This document shows, in pieces, positions 1 to 7,434 of a stretch of 55,987 bases of DNA. The notes beneath the pieces were generated by a model. It was given only the letters and a program-made list of their open reading frames with translations, was not told where the DNA came from and did not search any database. How positions within the stretch are numbered: the stretch's first letter is position 1; every line of letters begins with the position of its first letter. The stretch lies in the NCBI GenBank assembly GCA_964472545.1, contig CAYYNP010000027.1:1-55987 (forward strand), read 5' to 3'. This stretch comes from CAYYNP01 sp964472545 (GTDB lineage: Bacteria; Planctomycetota; Planctomycetia; Pirellulales; Thermoguttaceae). The translations under genes and the position numbers were made by a program.

Positions 1-86
1 GACGGTTCGTTGCAGTCTTGCTCTTTGTCTGGCGGCTCGCAGCTGGCGTGCTCTTAAGAGGCTGGCTCACATGATGCCGGTTGGCA
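1..86 (-). pseudogene. In-frame Cys-rich continuation beyond the stop of the CEP-repeat protein
   Basis: Reading the minus strand in the same frame as the gene at 87-419, the codons after its TGA (87-89) still spell Cys-rich repeat: CQPASCEPAS, then a TAA (54-56), then EHASCEPPDKEQDCNEP up to the window edge. The TGA stands where the repeat would put a Cys codon. This looks like a decayed or truncated C-terminal extension, or a second repeat copy lacking its own start. There is no ATG in the stretch. A small hairpin (GATGCC, loop, GGCATC) sits right at the stop, at 73-88. That the tail was once translated is inference. Confidence 0.5.
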
Positions 87-419
87 TCACGCAGCGGGCT
101 CGCAGCAGGCCGGTTCGCAGCACTTCGCGGCCTTCTTGGCAGCGAGGCGGGCCCGCAGGCCGGCAAACAGGCCACAGCCGCCCTTGCCACCGCACGGATC
201 GCAGCAGGCAGGCTCGCAGCACGCGGGTTCACAGGCAGCCGGCTCGCAACAGGCGGGCTCGCAAGCGGCCGGTTCGCAGCATGCCGGTTCACAACAGGCA
301 GGCTCGCAACATCCGGCCCCACCGAAGCGGGCGAAAAGCCCGCCGGCTTGGGCGCTGGACACGCCGATCACCACAATGGCGATCGCCGTCAATCCAAGCA
401 AGTGGATACGACGGTTCAT
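87..419 (-). CDS. Secreted Cys-Glu-Pro repeat protein
   Basis: A 110-residue protein with a clear Sec signal peptide (hydrophobic residues about 7-21, cleavage near SSAQA-GG). After a short Gly/Phe stretch it consists of tandem CCEPAC and CEPAAC units (about residues 36-73), a Gly-rich CGGKGGCG segment, a basic helix (RLAAKKAAK) and two more CCEP units. Paired cysteines suggest a disulfide-rich or metal-binding cell-envelope protein; similar Cys-rich secreted proteins occur in planctomycetes, but I do not recognise a named family. An AAGGAG ribosome site lies about 10 bases before the ATG. The frame continues with Cys repeats after the stop (see 1-86), so this copy may be shortened. Confidence 0.8.
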   Translation of the reverse strand: MNRRIHLLGLTAIAIVVIGVSSAQAGGLFARFGGAGCCEPACCEPACCEPAACEPACCEPAACEPACCEPACCDPCGGKGGCGLFAGLRARLAAKKAAKCCEPACCEPAA

Positions 420-851
420 GGGAGGTACTCCTTGTTAGGAAAGACCAAGTGGGATACTCACACAATTCGGCATAAGTGGGTATTTTGAGCCAAATCTAGG
501 TGTTGCTATCGACGGAAATCCAAGCGGTTCTTTACCAGACGACCCATCTCCGCCATAACTCGCAGATTCCTGGGCCGGTTGTACCGCGCGTTCCGGTTGT
601 ACCCCATCTGGCAGCCACATCATGCCGACTTTCGCACCATTACGCCGCCAATTCCGTGGTTCCGCGACGACCGCCCCCCGTTATGCAACCGGCAAACGCT
701 CACCAAATACCGGAGATAACCTACTGTTGAGCATGGAATTCCCGTGTATATTGCCGAACACGTGGGAAACCACGAGCTAAACTTGAGCAGTTCAGTCGCG
801 TGCGGCGCCCAGACTCGCCCGCCGCCAGAGGGGGCCAGTCAAGGAGCATCC
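420..851. other. Intergenic region between divergent genes
   Basis: There is no convincing gene in these 430 bases between the leftward CEP-repeat gene and the rightward HPt gene. It must hold both promoters, but I see no strong -35/-10 pair. A perfect 11-bp direct repeat (CCGGTTGTACC) occurs at 575-585 and 593-603 with an 18-bp period and could be a regulator site. Confidence 0.4.
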
Positions 852-854
852 GTG

Positions 855-1187
855 ATGATCGACGCGAAGAGCACCGCCGAACCGTTGTACTCCAGCCTGG
901 GCGCAGACCCCGACCTGGCCGAGATCGTCGGTCTGTTTGTCGACGAAATGCCCGCGCGAGTCTCTGCTTTGCAGGACCTCCTTCAGGCGGCCGACTGGGA
1001 ATCGCTGCGTCGCACGGCACACCAACTCAAGGGCGCCGCGGGCAGCTACGGTTTTGGCCCGATCTCGCCCGCCGCCGCCGTGCTGGAAACGGCGCTGCGG
1101 GAGAACGCGCCGGAAGACGAGATCCGCAAGTCGGTCGACGAACTGGTCGACCTCTGCAGCCGCGCCCGTGGCGGCGCGCCCGAGTAG
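855..1187 (+). CDS. Histidine phosphotransfer (HPt) domain protein
   Basis: A single-domain HPt protein of 110 residues. The motif RTAHQLKGAAGSYGF (about residues 55-69) contains the phospho-accepting His of the HxLKG signature. The domain is a helical bundle that passes phosphate between response regulators or hybrid kinases; this gene encodes nothing else. AAGGAG at 841-846 is correctly spaced for the ATG at 855 (a GTG at 852 is also possible); longer upstream readings lack a ribosome site. No kinase or receiver gene adjoins it, so its partners lie elsewhere. It converges on the lipoprotein gene, with a palindromic element between them. Confidence 0.88.
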   Translation: MIDAKSTAEPLYSSLGADPDLAEIVGLFVDEMPARVSALQDLLQAADWESLRRTAHQLKGAAGSYGFGPISPAAAVLETALRENAPEDEIRKSVDELVDLCSRARGGAPE

Positions 1188-1204
1188 CCCGCATTTTCGA
1201 CCGG

Positions 1205-1274
1205 CCGTAGCCGAATTCGCCAGAATTTGGCGTTCTACGTGCTGCTGCCCAAAGTCTGGCGACTTCGGCTACGG
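1205..1274. repeat. Family A paired-hairpin palindrome (complete copy)
   Basis: Two inverted 26-bp arms (1205-1230 and 1249-1274) match at 24 of 26 positions. Each arm folds on itself: CCGAATTC-GCCA-GAATTTGG on the left, and CCGAAGTC-GCCA-GACTTTGG for the right arm read on the minus strand. The two differences between arms are a compensatory T-A to G-C change within the stem, so the hairpin itself appears conserved. Related copies lie at 4825-4848, 39102-39127 and 39791-39879. It sits between convergent gene ends, as BIME-type repeats often do, and could also act as a bidirectional terminator. Confidence 0.85.
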
Positions 1275-1312
1275 AACATCCCGTCCGCGTTGGCGATGAA
1301 GGCGCGCTAGGG

Positions 1313-3724
1313 CTAACGCACCTCGAACGCCTCCAACCCACCCGGCGAGGCGACGACCAAGAGCGTCTTGCCTTGCGATTGGACCGTGGCCAACCCCGAC
1401 AGAGCCGCCCCGTAGTTGAACTTGTCCAGCGGCTTGCCGTCGGCCGCAATCACGTGGATCGAGCCGTCCGGGCCGGGCAGCAGCCACTGTCCCGCCGCGC
1501 CGGGCGTCAACTTGCCTGGGACGATCCGTTCGACCGGCATGGGGAACGTGCCCGGTGGGAGGACGTATCGCCAGAGCGTCTCCCCGTTGAGATTGAACCC
1601 GATCGCCGAGCAGTCGCCGGTCTGCCGGATTTGGTGCCCGCACCATTCCGGCTGCCCGTCGCCGTCGAGATCGGCGGCCGCGATGTGCAGCAGAAGTTGC
1701 CGGCCGCCGAGCATCACCTGGGCGAGGGCCTTTCCGGTGGAGTTGACGGCCGCCAGGGTCCCGTTGCTGTTGGTGCAGAACAGCATCCGGCGTCCTTGCG
1801 AGTCCGGGCCGCCGACGCCGATCCGCGCGACGTTCACGAGCGAACGGTTCGACCAGAGCCGCCGGCCGTCCAGCGCGATCCGCTGCAAACCGACCACGTC
1901 CCAATAGCCCACGTAGGCGGCAAGCTGACCGTTACCCTCGAGGTCGGCCAACTGCACGTCGTAAATGCCCGGATGGGGATGCTCGATCGCGTTCTCCGGA
2001 TAGCTCCCCAGCAACTGCAAATCGCCGTCGAGCAGATGGAATCGTTGCGACTTCTGAAAGTCCATCCCGAAGGCGGCAAAGTAACGTTTGCCCCCGGCCG
2101 TGGCGGCGGTGCGCAGCCCGTTGATCAATTCGCTCTCTTCGATCGCCAGCCGGTGATTGGCGATCAGTTTGCCGTCGAGCCCCACTTCCGCAATCGTCTT
2201 GAAGGCGTCGATCACCAAGAGACGCGGCGCTGCGTCGGATCCCTCGTCGGGCAGGATATAGCCGGGCGTCTTGACGGCCGGGCATTTCCATGCCGGCGTA
2301 AGCTTCAGCGTTTTCGGGTCGCTGCGCGGCGCCACCTCGCCTTGAGCAAACTCAATGCCGGTGGTCCGCGCTAGGTCCTCGCCGGCCGCCAGCCGCTGGA
2401 GCCTGTCGGCAAAGACGGCGCCCGCGTTCGGCACCAGGCCGACGTCTACCGATTGGACCACACCGCCGGCGTCGAGAATCAGCGTCGTCGGATAGTCCAG
2501 GACTTCCAGCCCGTGGGCCGCGCTTTGATCCGTGTCGCGCAGGATCGGCAGGTCGACTTTCAACTCGGCGAACAGATCCAACAGCGCTTGGTCCTTCGTC
2601 TCCGCGCCGTCCACGCTGATCGCCAGGAAGACGAAGTTCGGGTTGTCCTTGTATTGTTCGTAGACCTTCGCGAGTTTCGGCAGGCCTTCGCGACACGGGG
2701 TGCACCAGGTGGCCCAAAAATCGAGTACGGCGATCTTCCCCAACAGCGACTCCCGCGTGACCGGGTTGCCCTCGAGGTCGACGAACTTGAAATCGGGCAC
2801 CCGTTGGCCCAGCAGTCTGGTGACGTCGTAAAGGCGTAACGCATCGACGACGTCCACGCCGTCGGGCACAACGCATTGGAACGCTTCCGCGGCGATCTCG
2901 CCGTCCAAGCGGGCCCCCGTAAACTCGGCCACCAGCGACATAGCCTCCAATTGGGTCCCCGTACTGCGCTCCAACGCCGCCTTCATCTCGTCGTCCGGAT
3001 GGACCATCCTCCGCAAGACGTGCGACTCCTGGTCGATCCACAGCTCGATCGTCCCGCCAGGGTGCTTGGCCCGAATGCGGTGGCACAAGCGGCCGTCGAT
3101 CGTCTCCGGCTCGACCAGCACGGGCGCCTCGGCCTCGTAGAGGATCGACTCCAACGGGTCCTCTTCCAACAGCAGCAGCAACTGCGGCATCACGTCGGGA
3201 TGTTGCCGCGCGTCCAGCGGCAGCACCTGGTCGTTGTAGATGTCCGACATCGTCAACGCGGCCGGCGCCGGCTTACGGAGAATCTGCTTCGGCGCGCGGG
3301 GCGTGAGGGCATAGAACTGCTCGCCGTCGGAGAGGATCGTCATCTCGTGCAGGCCGATACGCACCTTGTTCGGGCGCTTTAGCGTCAGCGAGAAGGGGCT
3401 CTCCCAGGTCAGTCCGGCGGGATCGGGCTGCACCAGAAAGCGGACCTTGCCGGCGTCGGCATAGCTGTTGGCGCCGCGGTAGAGTTCGACCGTTTTGGCC
3501 AGGATCCTCTCGGCGTCGGAGAGTTCCCGCGGCGGCCCCGGCTGATCGTCCGGCCCGGCCGCGCCCGACTGGGTGGCATTTGCGCCGGTCGAGGTCTCGT
3601 CGGTGGAGGTTGCCGTCGGGCCGCAGCCCACCAGAAGCACCACGGCCAAGCCAAGGCAGACCGTCGCCCCGCACGTCCACGGCAGCCGGCCAACAAGATC
3701 TGACGGTTGGAAACGACAAGGCAT
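1313..3724 (-). CDS. Lipoprotein with TlpA-like thioredoxin domain and beta-propeller-like C-terminus
   Basis: An 803-residue exported lipoprotein. The lipobox LVGC places the lipidated Cys at 34. Residues about 70-290 form an outer-membrane-lipoprotein-carrier-like beta domain (DUF2092 type, tentative). Residues about 300-450 are a redoxin domain with the active site WCTPC (Cys341, Cys344), a cis-Pro-type YPTT and the AVLDFWATWC strand of TlpA/ResA proteins. Residues about 470-803 contain repeated DLEGNGQ and DLDGDGQ loops as in VCBS/FG-GAP propellers. It probably reduces disulfides in the periplasm while bound to a membrane. AAGGA lies 8 bases before the ATG. Such combinations recur in planctomycetes, but no substrate can be read from the sequence. 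Confidence 0.85.
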   Translation of the reverse strand: MPCRFQPSDLVGRLPWTCGATVCLGLAVVLLVGCGPTATSTDETSTGANATQSGAAGPDDQPGPPRELSDAERILAKTVELYRGANSYADAGKVRFLVQPDPAGLTWESPFSLTLKRPNKVRIGLHEMTILSDGEQFYALTPRAPKQILRKPAPAALTMSDIYNDQVLPLDARQHPDVMPQLLLLLEEDPLESILYEAEAPVLVEPETIDGRLCHRIRAKHPGGTIELWIDQESHVLRRMVHPDDEMKAALERSTGTQLEAMSLVAEFTGARLDGEIAAEAFQCVVPDGVDVVDALRLYDVTRLLGQRVPDFKFVDLEGNPVTRESLLGKIAVLDFWATWCTPCREGLPKLAKVYEQYKDNPNFVFLAISVDGAETKDQALLDLFAELKVDLPILRDTDQSAAHGLEVLDYPTTLILDAGGVVQSVDVGLVPNAGAVFADRLQRLAAGEDLARTTGIEFAQGEVAPRSDPKTLKLTPAWKCPAVKTPGYILPDEGSDAAPRLLVIDAFKTIAEVGLDGKLIANHRLAIEESELINGLRTAATAGGKRYFAAFGMDFQKSQRFHLLDGDLQLLGSYPENAIEHPHPGIYDVQLADLEGNGQLAAYVGYWDVVGLQRIALDGRRLWSNRSLVNVARIGVGGPDSQGRRMLFCTNSNGTLAAVNSTGKALAQVMLGGRQLLLHIAAADLDGDGQPEWCGHQIRQTGDCSAIGFNLNGETLWRYVLPPGTFPMPVERIVPGKLTPGAAGQWLLPGPDGSIHVIAADGKPLDKFNYGAALSGLATVQSQGKTLLVVASPGGLEAFEVR

Positions 3725-4067
3725 CGATTCATCCTTTCACAGGGAGGGAAATCCGTCAGCAGAAAAGAATAGGAGAAAACCAGCCCTGGCGGAACGGCAA
3801 TTCGTGCGTTGTCAAAAAGACTGCATTCGAGTGAATGTGAATCGAAGCGATTCATATCGCGATACGCAGGCGCAGTCAATGCGAGCACACTCCCTCTGGG
3901 TTTGATTCGTGGCCGAGAGGCGATAATCGCTGTAACATCATAGTACTGAATAGGTTACATAACGAAGATGCAGGCGGAACCCGGTTTGGCACACCAACTG
4001 CATTATTCGCGTGACAATGAAGCAAACCCCTCCCACTCAGTGACCCCCTTCGACAGGAGACGGAACG
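3725..4067. other. Divergent intergenic region
   Basis: No gene is visible between the lipoprotein and the secreted helical protein. Near 3838-3880 there are overlapping short inverted motifs (GAATCG/CGATTC, ATCGCGAT). A sigma-54-like element is at 3987-4002. Confidence 0.4.
3987..4002 (+). promoter_or_regulatory. Candidate sigma-54 (-24/-12) promoter
   Basis: TGGCAC, five bases, then CTGCA: the GG and GC dinucleotides have the exact spacing of the RpoN consensus (TGGCAC-N5-TTGCA), with one mismatch. Transcription would begin near 4013, about 55 bases before the ATG of the secreted helical protein. This is a single by-eye match, so a chance occurrence cannot be excluded. Confidence 0.4.
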
Positions 4068-4751
4068 ATGACCCTCGCACGAAACACCATGCTGGCTGCC
4101 CTCGCTTCCCTGGCCCTGGCCGCGCCCGCCGTGGCCAACGATACCTACCGCACCTACCGCCACCTCGAGAACGTGGCCGAGGACCTCCGCAGCGACGCCC
4201 GAGGGCTCGTCAGAGAATTCGCCCTACACTTCCGCCACACGCCGGAGTACGCCCACCTGCGGTCCGACGGACTGGAGATGTACCGGCTGGCCGACCACAT
4301 CGAAGAGGTGGCCGACGACCGCGGCTCGGTGATCCACCTGCAACGGGACCTCGCCGAACTCGACCGGCTGTTCCACCACACCGAAGGCCTCTTGCGGCAG
4401 ATCACGATCCGAGCCCAGCAGGGAGCCGGCGGACATATCCACGGCGATCTTCGCCACGTCGCCCGCGACATGCAAGAGATGGCCCAGAACCTGCACCACC
4501 TGCGTGAGGACGTTGAGCAGCTTGTCCGCGCGTCGCAGAGCTGCCCTTGGGGCCACGGCGTGAACCCCGGCTACGTCGTACCCGGCCGAAACCGTCACGT
4601 CGTGCCCGGTGGCATCACCCGCCCCATTCCCGGCGGCATCAACCACGGCGTGCCCGGCGTCCACATCAATACCCCGACCTTCCGCTACAACCAAGGCTGT
4701 GGCGGAACCTACATCGGCGGCATCGGCTGGGGCGTCCGCATCGGCCACTAA
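4068..4751 (+). CDS. Secreted helical protein with Gly/Pro-rich tail
   Basis: A 227-residue protein of unrecognised family. Residues 1-23 are a clear Sec signal peptide (AAPAVA-ND). Residues about 30-155 are strongly amphipathic and rich in His, Glu and Arg, suggesting a periplasmic helical bundle or coiled coil. Residues about 160-227 have short repeats built on VPG, IPGG and GVPG, ending in a Gly-rich segment (GGIGWGVRIGH). AGGAGA lies 10 bases upstream of the ATG. It is monocistronic: a possible sigma-54 promoter upstream and an intrinsic terminator downstream. A structural or metal-binding envelope role is possible given the many His residues, but that is speculation. Confidence 0.8.
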   Translation: MTLARNTMLAALASLALAAPAVANDTYRTYRHLENVAEDLRSDARGLVREFALHFRHTPEYAHLRSDGLEMYRLADHIEEVADDRGSVIHLQRDLAELDRLFHHTEGLLRQITIRAQQGAGGHIHGDLRHVARDMQEMAQNLHHLREDVEQLVRASQSCPWGHGVNPGYVVPGRNRHVVPGGITRPIPGGINHGVPGVHINTPTFRYNQGCGGTYIGGIGWGVRIGH

Positions 4752-4777
4752 CGGCCCGCCAATCGCAACGCGACACG

Positions 4778-4807
4778 AAAGGGCGCTCCGCAAGGGGCGC
4801 CCTTTTT
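4778..4807 (+). terminator. Rho-independent terminator
   Basis: A 9-bp perfect stem (AAAGGGCGC / GCGCCCTTT) with a 10-base loop, running straight into TTTTT, 27 bases after the stop codon of the secreted helical protein. Confidence 0.85.
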
Positions 4808-4824
4808 GATGTTCTTGAGTGATT

Positions 4825-4848
4825 GTAGCCGAATTCGCCAGAATTTGG
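4825..4848 (+). repeat. Family A single hairpin arm
   Basis: One arm of the family A repeat (GTAGCC followed by the AATTC-GCCA-GAATT hairpin). The inverted partner arm seen at 1249-1274 is missing; instead it abuts the large structured palindrome at 4850-5042. Confidence 0.8.
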
Positions 4849-4849
4849 C

Positions 4850-5042
4850 GGGTGGCCCGGCCACTCTTGCGCAGAGGACTTTGCCACCAAGACAGACTTC
4901 GTTCGCAAGAGTGTCCGGGTTGCGCAGCAACAAGAGATACCTCCGCGGACGCCGATCCTCCCGTTGCTGCGCAACCCCGACGCTTTTCCGGCCAAGCGAG
5001 AGAAATGGCAACGCGTGCTTCGGAAAAGCGGCGGGGCCACCC
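4850..5042. repeat. Cloverleaf-like structured palindrome
   Basis: A 9-bp perfect outer stem (4850-4858 with 5034-5042) encloses three consecutive perfect hairpins: 4862-4871 with 4904-4913 (10 bp), 4917-4931 with 4963-4977 (15 bp) and 4981-4990 with 5021-5030 (10 bp). Only a few bases separate the stems, so the whole folds as a four-way junction on either strand. There is no ribosome site or credible coding frame. It fills most of the intergenic space between a terminated rightward gene and the end of a leftward gene. It may be a mobile palindromic element or a structured RNA. Confidence 0.75.
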
Positions 5043-5056
5043 GAGATGCGTCGCGC

Positions 5057-6343
5057 TCACTCCTGCGCCCGCTCGCCCACACAATACAGCGCCTGATTCG
5101 AACGCAAGAAAATCTGCCCTTCGCTTGGCGCCAGCGAACTGCGGAAGATCTCTCGATCAGACGTATCGATCCGATTGCGGGCGACGATCTTCAACTCGCT
5201 GCCGGGTTTGATGACCAGGGTCTCGCCGTCGTCGTTCTGCAAGTAAATCAACCCGCCGGCGGCCACCGGCGATGCGGAGAAACTGCCACCGAGACGCTCT
5301 TGCCAGAGTTCCTTGCCGGTCGCTGCATCGTAACAGGTGCCGATACCGCCCATGTTGACCACGGTCACGTAGCCGTCGGCGAAGATCGGCGACGAAAGGT
5401 CGCGTCCGCCGCCGCGGGGCGTGTGCCATGCCATGTGGCTTTCGGTCACGTCGCCACTGCCGCCGGGACGCACCGCGTGGACGTCGCCCGGCAAGCCGCT
5501 GACGACGTACAGCATTCCCCCGCCGAAAGCCGCCACGGGCGTACCGCGGCCGCGAAAAGCCGCACAGAACCAATGCTCTTTGCCGGTATCCGGATCGTAG
5601 CCTCGCAGGCCGTATTCCCCGCTGAGGACCAACTCCCGCCGCGTGTCGGCGTCGATCACATACGGCGTGTTCCATCCGCCGCGCGGCCGTTCTTTGCGTT
5701 CGGTCCGCCAAACGATTTCGCCGGTCTGTAGATTCAGCGAAATCAGATGGGACGCCCCCTGCGCGTCGCAGTTCTGAACGACGGTCTCTCCGACGATGAC
5801 CGGCGACGCCCCGACTCCCCAGGGACCCGGAAAACTGCCCAGATCGCGCGACCAGAGCGGCTTGCCGTCGACGTCGAAGCAGTGGATCCCGCCGCGGCCG
5901 AAGAAGGCCACGACGCGCTTGCCGTCGCTGGCGCAGGTCGGGCTGGCAAAGCTGTTCAGCCCGTGTACCGATTCACCCTCGCCGGTGGCGGCCACGCGTT
6001 GCCAGAGCAACTTGCCTTCGCCGCGGTCGACGGCCAACACGATCCGCTCGACTTGGCCGTCGTCTGTCTTGCGGGCGGTCGTCAGGAAGATCCGCTCGCC
6101 GTGAATGCACGGGGACGAATGCCCCAGGCCCTCCAGTTCGGTGCGCCATTGCACGTCGCTCTGATCCCAGGTGACCGGCACGTTCGATTCGCTGCAATGA
6201 CCGGTTCCCAACGGACCACGAAAGCGAGGCCAATTCGACTCGGCACGGAGTTCCGCTGGCAGTGCAACACTCGCAACGAACAGGGCAAGCGACCGGAAAG
6301 CGACACGAACGACTCGATAAATCGGCTTCTTCATCGGCGGCAT
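5057..6343 (-). CDS. Exported PQQ-like beta-propeller protein
   Basis: A 428-residue secreted beta-propeller. A signal peptide (about residues 1-36, ending ELRAES) precedes WPRFRGPLGTG, typical of planctomycete PQQ-binding-like repeat proteins. Blade signatures recur: LWSRDLGSFPGPWG, IVWRTERKE, GYDPDTGKEHW, CYDAATGKELW, each with a Trp-docking flavour. I see no dehydrogenase catalytic residues or heme site, so a binding or scaffold role is more likely than an enzyme. The start is taken at MPPMKK, with GGGAG just upstream; a second ATG follows at 6334. It is the last gene of the leftward oxidoreductase/ThuA operon, which suggests a role in extracellular carbohydrate handling. Confidence 0.85.
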   Translation of the reverse strand: MPPMKKPIYRVVRVAFRSLALFVASVALPAELRAESNWPRFRGPLGTGHCSESNVPVTWDQSDVQWRTELEGLGHSSPCIHGERIFLTTARKTDDGQVERIVLAVDRGEGKLLWQRVAATGEGESVHGLNSFASPTCASDGKRVVAFFGRGGIHCFDVDGKPLWSRDLGSFPGPWGVGASPVIVGETVVQNCDAQGASHLISLNLQTGEIVWRTERKERPRGGWNTPYVIDADTRRELVLSGEYGLRGYDPDTGKEHWFCAAFRGRGTPVAAFGGGMLYVVSGLPGDVHAVRPGGSGDVTESHMAWHTPRGGGRDLSSPIFADGYVTVVNMGGIGTCYDAATGKELWQERLGGSFSASPVAAGGLIYLQNDDGETLVIKPGSELKIVARNRIDTSDREIFRSSLAPSEGQIFLRSNQALYCVGERAQE

Positions 6344-6459
6344 GATACTCCCGTGGCCGACGTACGGGCCACGAACACAGGGCGGGCGGGCAAGGTGGGG
6401 CACGTCTTTCGATTCTAGTTCCCGGCTGAGAACGACGCAAGTTTTGCATCGATGCGCGA

Positions 6460-7389
6460 TCACTGCGGCCGCACCGGCACGTCGAGATCGCCCACGGCGA
6501 ACTGGATCGCGTCGAGATAGAACTTCATGATCGTCCGGTTCCACCAGACTTCCGTGCGATGGCCGAACTCACTGTAGAAGACGCGGCCCGTGCCGTAGGT
6601 CTTGACCCACGCCAGGGCGTAGTCGTTGTCGGTCCGCCGCAGCCATTTGACGCCCATGTTGGTGGTCTTGGTGTCGATCGACAACAACACGCGGACCTTG
6701 TCGCGCGAGTAGGGTTCGAGGTATTGGAAGACCTCTTCGGTAATGCGAAAGTCCTTTCCGCCGAAGACCGCCAATAGCGGGTGGTCGGGTTCGTCGAGCT
6801 TCACGCCGACTTCTTCGTTCCAGGGATGGCCGCCGCAGCTAGCCCCCAGCAGGTTCTCCAATTCCGGCCAATGTCGGGCGGCGCCGATCGAGTAGTGATA
6901 TGCCACCACGCCGCCGCCGTCGCGTACCCAACTCAAGAAGCTCTCGCGGAGCAGCTTCTCGATTTGGGCCTTGTCCGACCCGTACTTGGCAAACTCCGGC
7001 ATCGCCGCGTCGGTCGGCGTGGTCCACGGCCCGCAACTGTTGTTCATCACGATCGCGTCGAACTGCTTGATATTCTCCGGCAAGAGCAGCGTCTGGTCGT
7101 CGCTGATGATCCCTTGAAAGGCCCCGGTCTTTTCGCCGAGCGTCTGCATGGCGAAGGCGCCTTGTGGGATCGTGTAGCCTTTGTGGGGCGATTTCTCCAT
7201 GTAGGGCGTGTTCCAGATCAACACGCGGCGGGGCCGAGCCGGACGCACGCGGGCCTCTTCGGGGGCGGCCTCGCGAATCCGCCGGGCTTGATCGGGGGAG
7301 AGGTCGGCGCGAACGGGCACAACAAACGCCACGACGGCAACCGCAAGCAGGAGTCGCAAGAGGCTCTGAAACGGGCAGGTAGAAGTCAT
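6460..7389 (-). CDS. Exported ThuA-like domain protein
   Basis: A 309-residue protein with a signal peptide (residues 1-28, VPVRA-DL) and a ThuA-type class I glutamine-amidotransferase-like fold: strand VLIWNTPYM near residue 56, FDAIVMNNSCGPW near 110, a GGGVVAYHYSIGA segment near 160 in the position of the nucleophile elbow, and GRVFYSEFGHR near 275. No catalytic Cys is apparent at the elbow, as is usual in ThuA proteins. ThuA proteins are linked to 3-keto-sugar metabolism and typically neighbour Gfo/Idh/MocA oxidoreductases, as here (45-bp gap). Probably periplasmic; the substrate is unknown. Confidence 0.85.
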   Translation of the reverse strand: MTSTCPFQSLLRLLLAVAVVAFVVPVRADLSPDQARRIREAAPEEARVRPARPRRVLIWNTPYMEKSPHKGYTIPQGAFAMQTLGEKTGAFQGIISDDQTLLLPENIKQFDAIVMNNSCGPWTTPTDAAMPEFAKYGSDKAQIEKLLRESFLSWVRDGGGVVAYHYSIGAARHWPELENLLGASCGGHPWNEEVGVKLDEPDHPLLAVFGGKDFRITEEVFQYLEPYSRDKVRVLLSIDTKTTNMGVKWLRRTDNDYALAWVKTYGTGRVFYSEFGHRTEVWWNRTIMKFYLDAIQFAVGDLDVPVRPQ

Positions 7390-7434
7390 GGTGAATATCT
7401 CCGGTAATCGCGTGTTGTCGTACGGAGAGAATGC

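Noticed and set aside
87..89. TGA as a selenocysteine codon
   Set aside because: There is a small hairpin at the stop, but a second in-frame stop follows ten codons later and no sel genes are visible; a nonsense change is simpler.
160..330. Regular repeats resembling a CRISPR array
   Set aside because: The repeats are codon-phased Cys-Glu-Pro units without spacers of constant length, inside a gene with signal peptide and ribosome site.
500..730. Possible 76-codon gene in the first intergenic region
   Set aside because: No ribosome site, no compositional bias of coding sequence, no signal or domain.
4850..5042. Cloverleaf as a tRNA gene
   Set aside because: Arm lengths are far larger than in tRNA, with no anticodon loop, T-loop or acceptor features.
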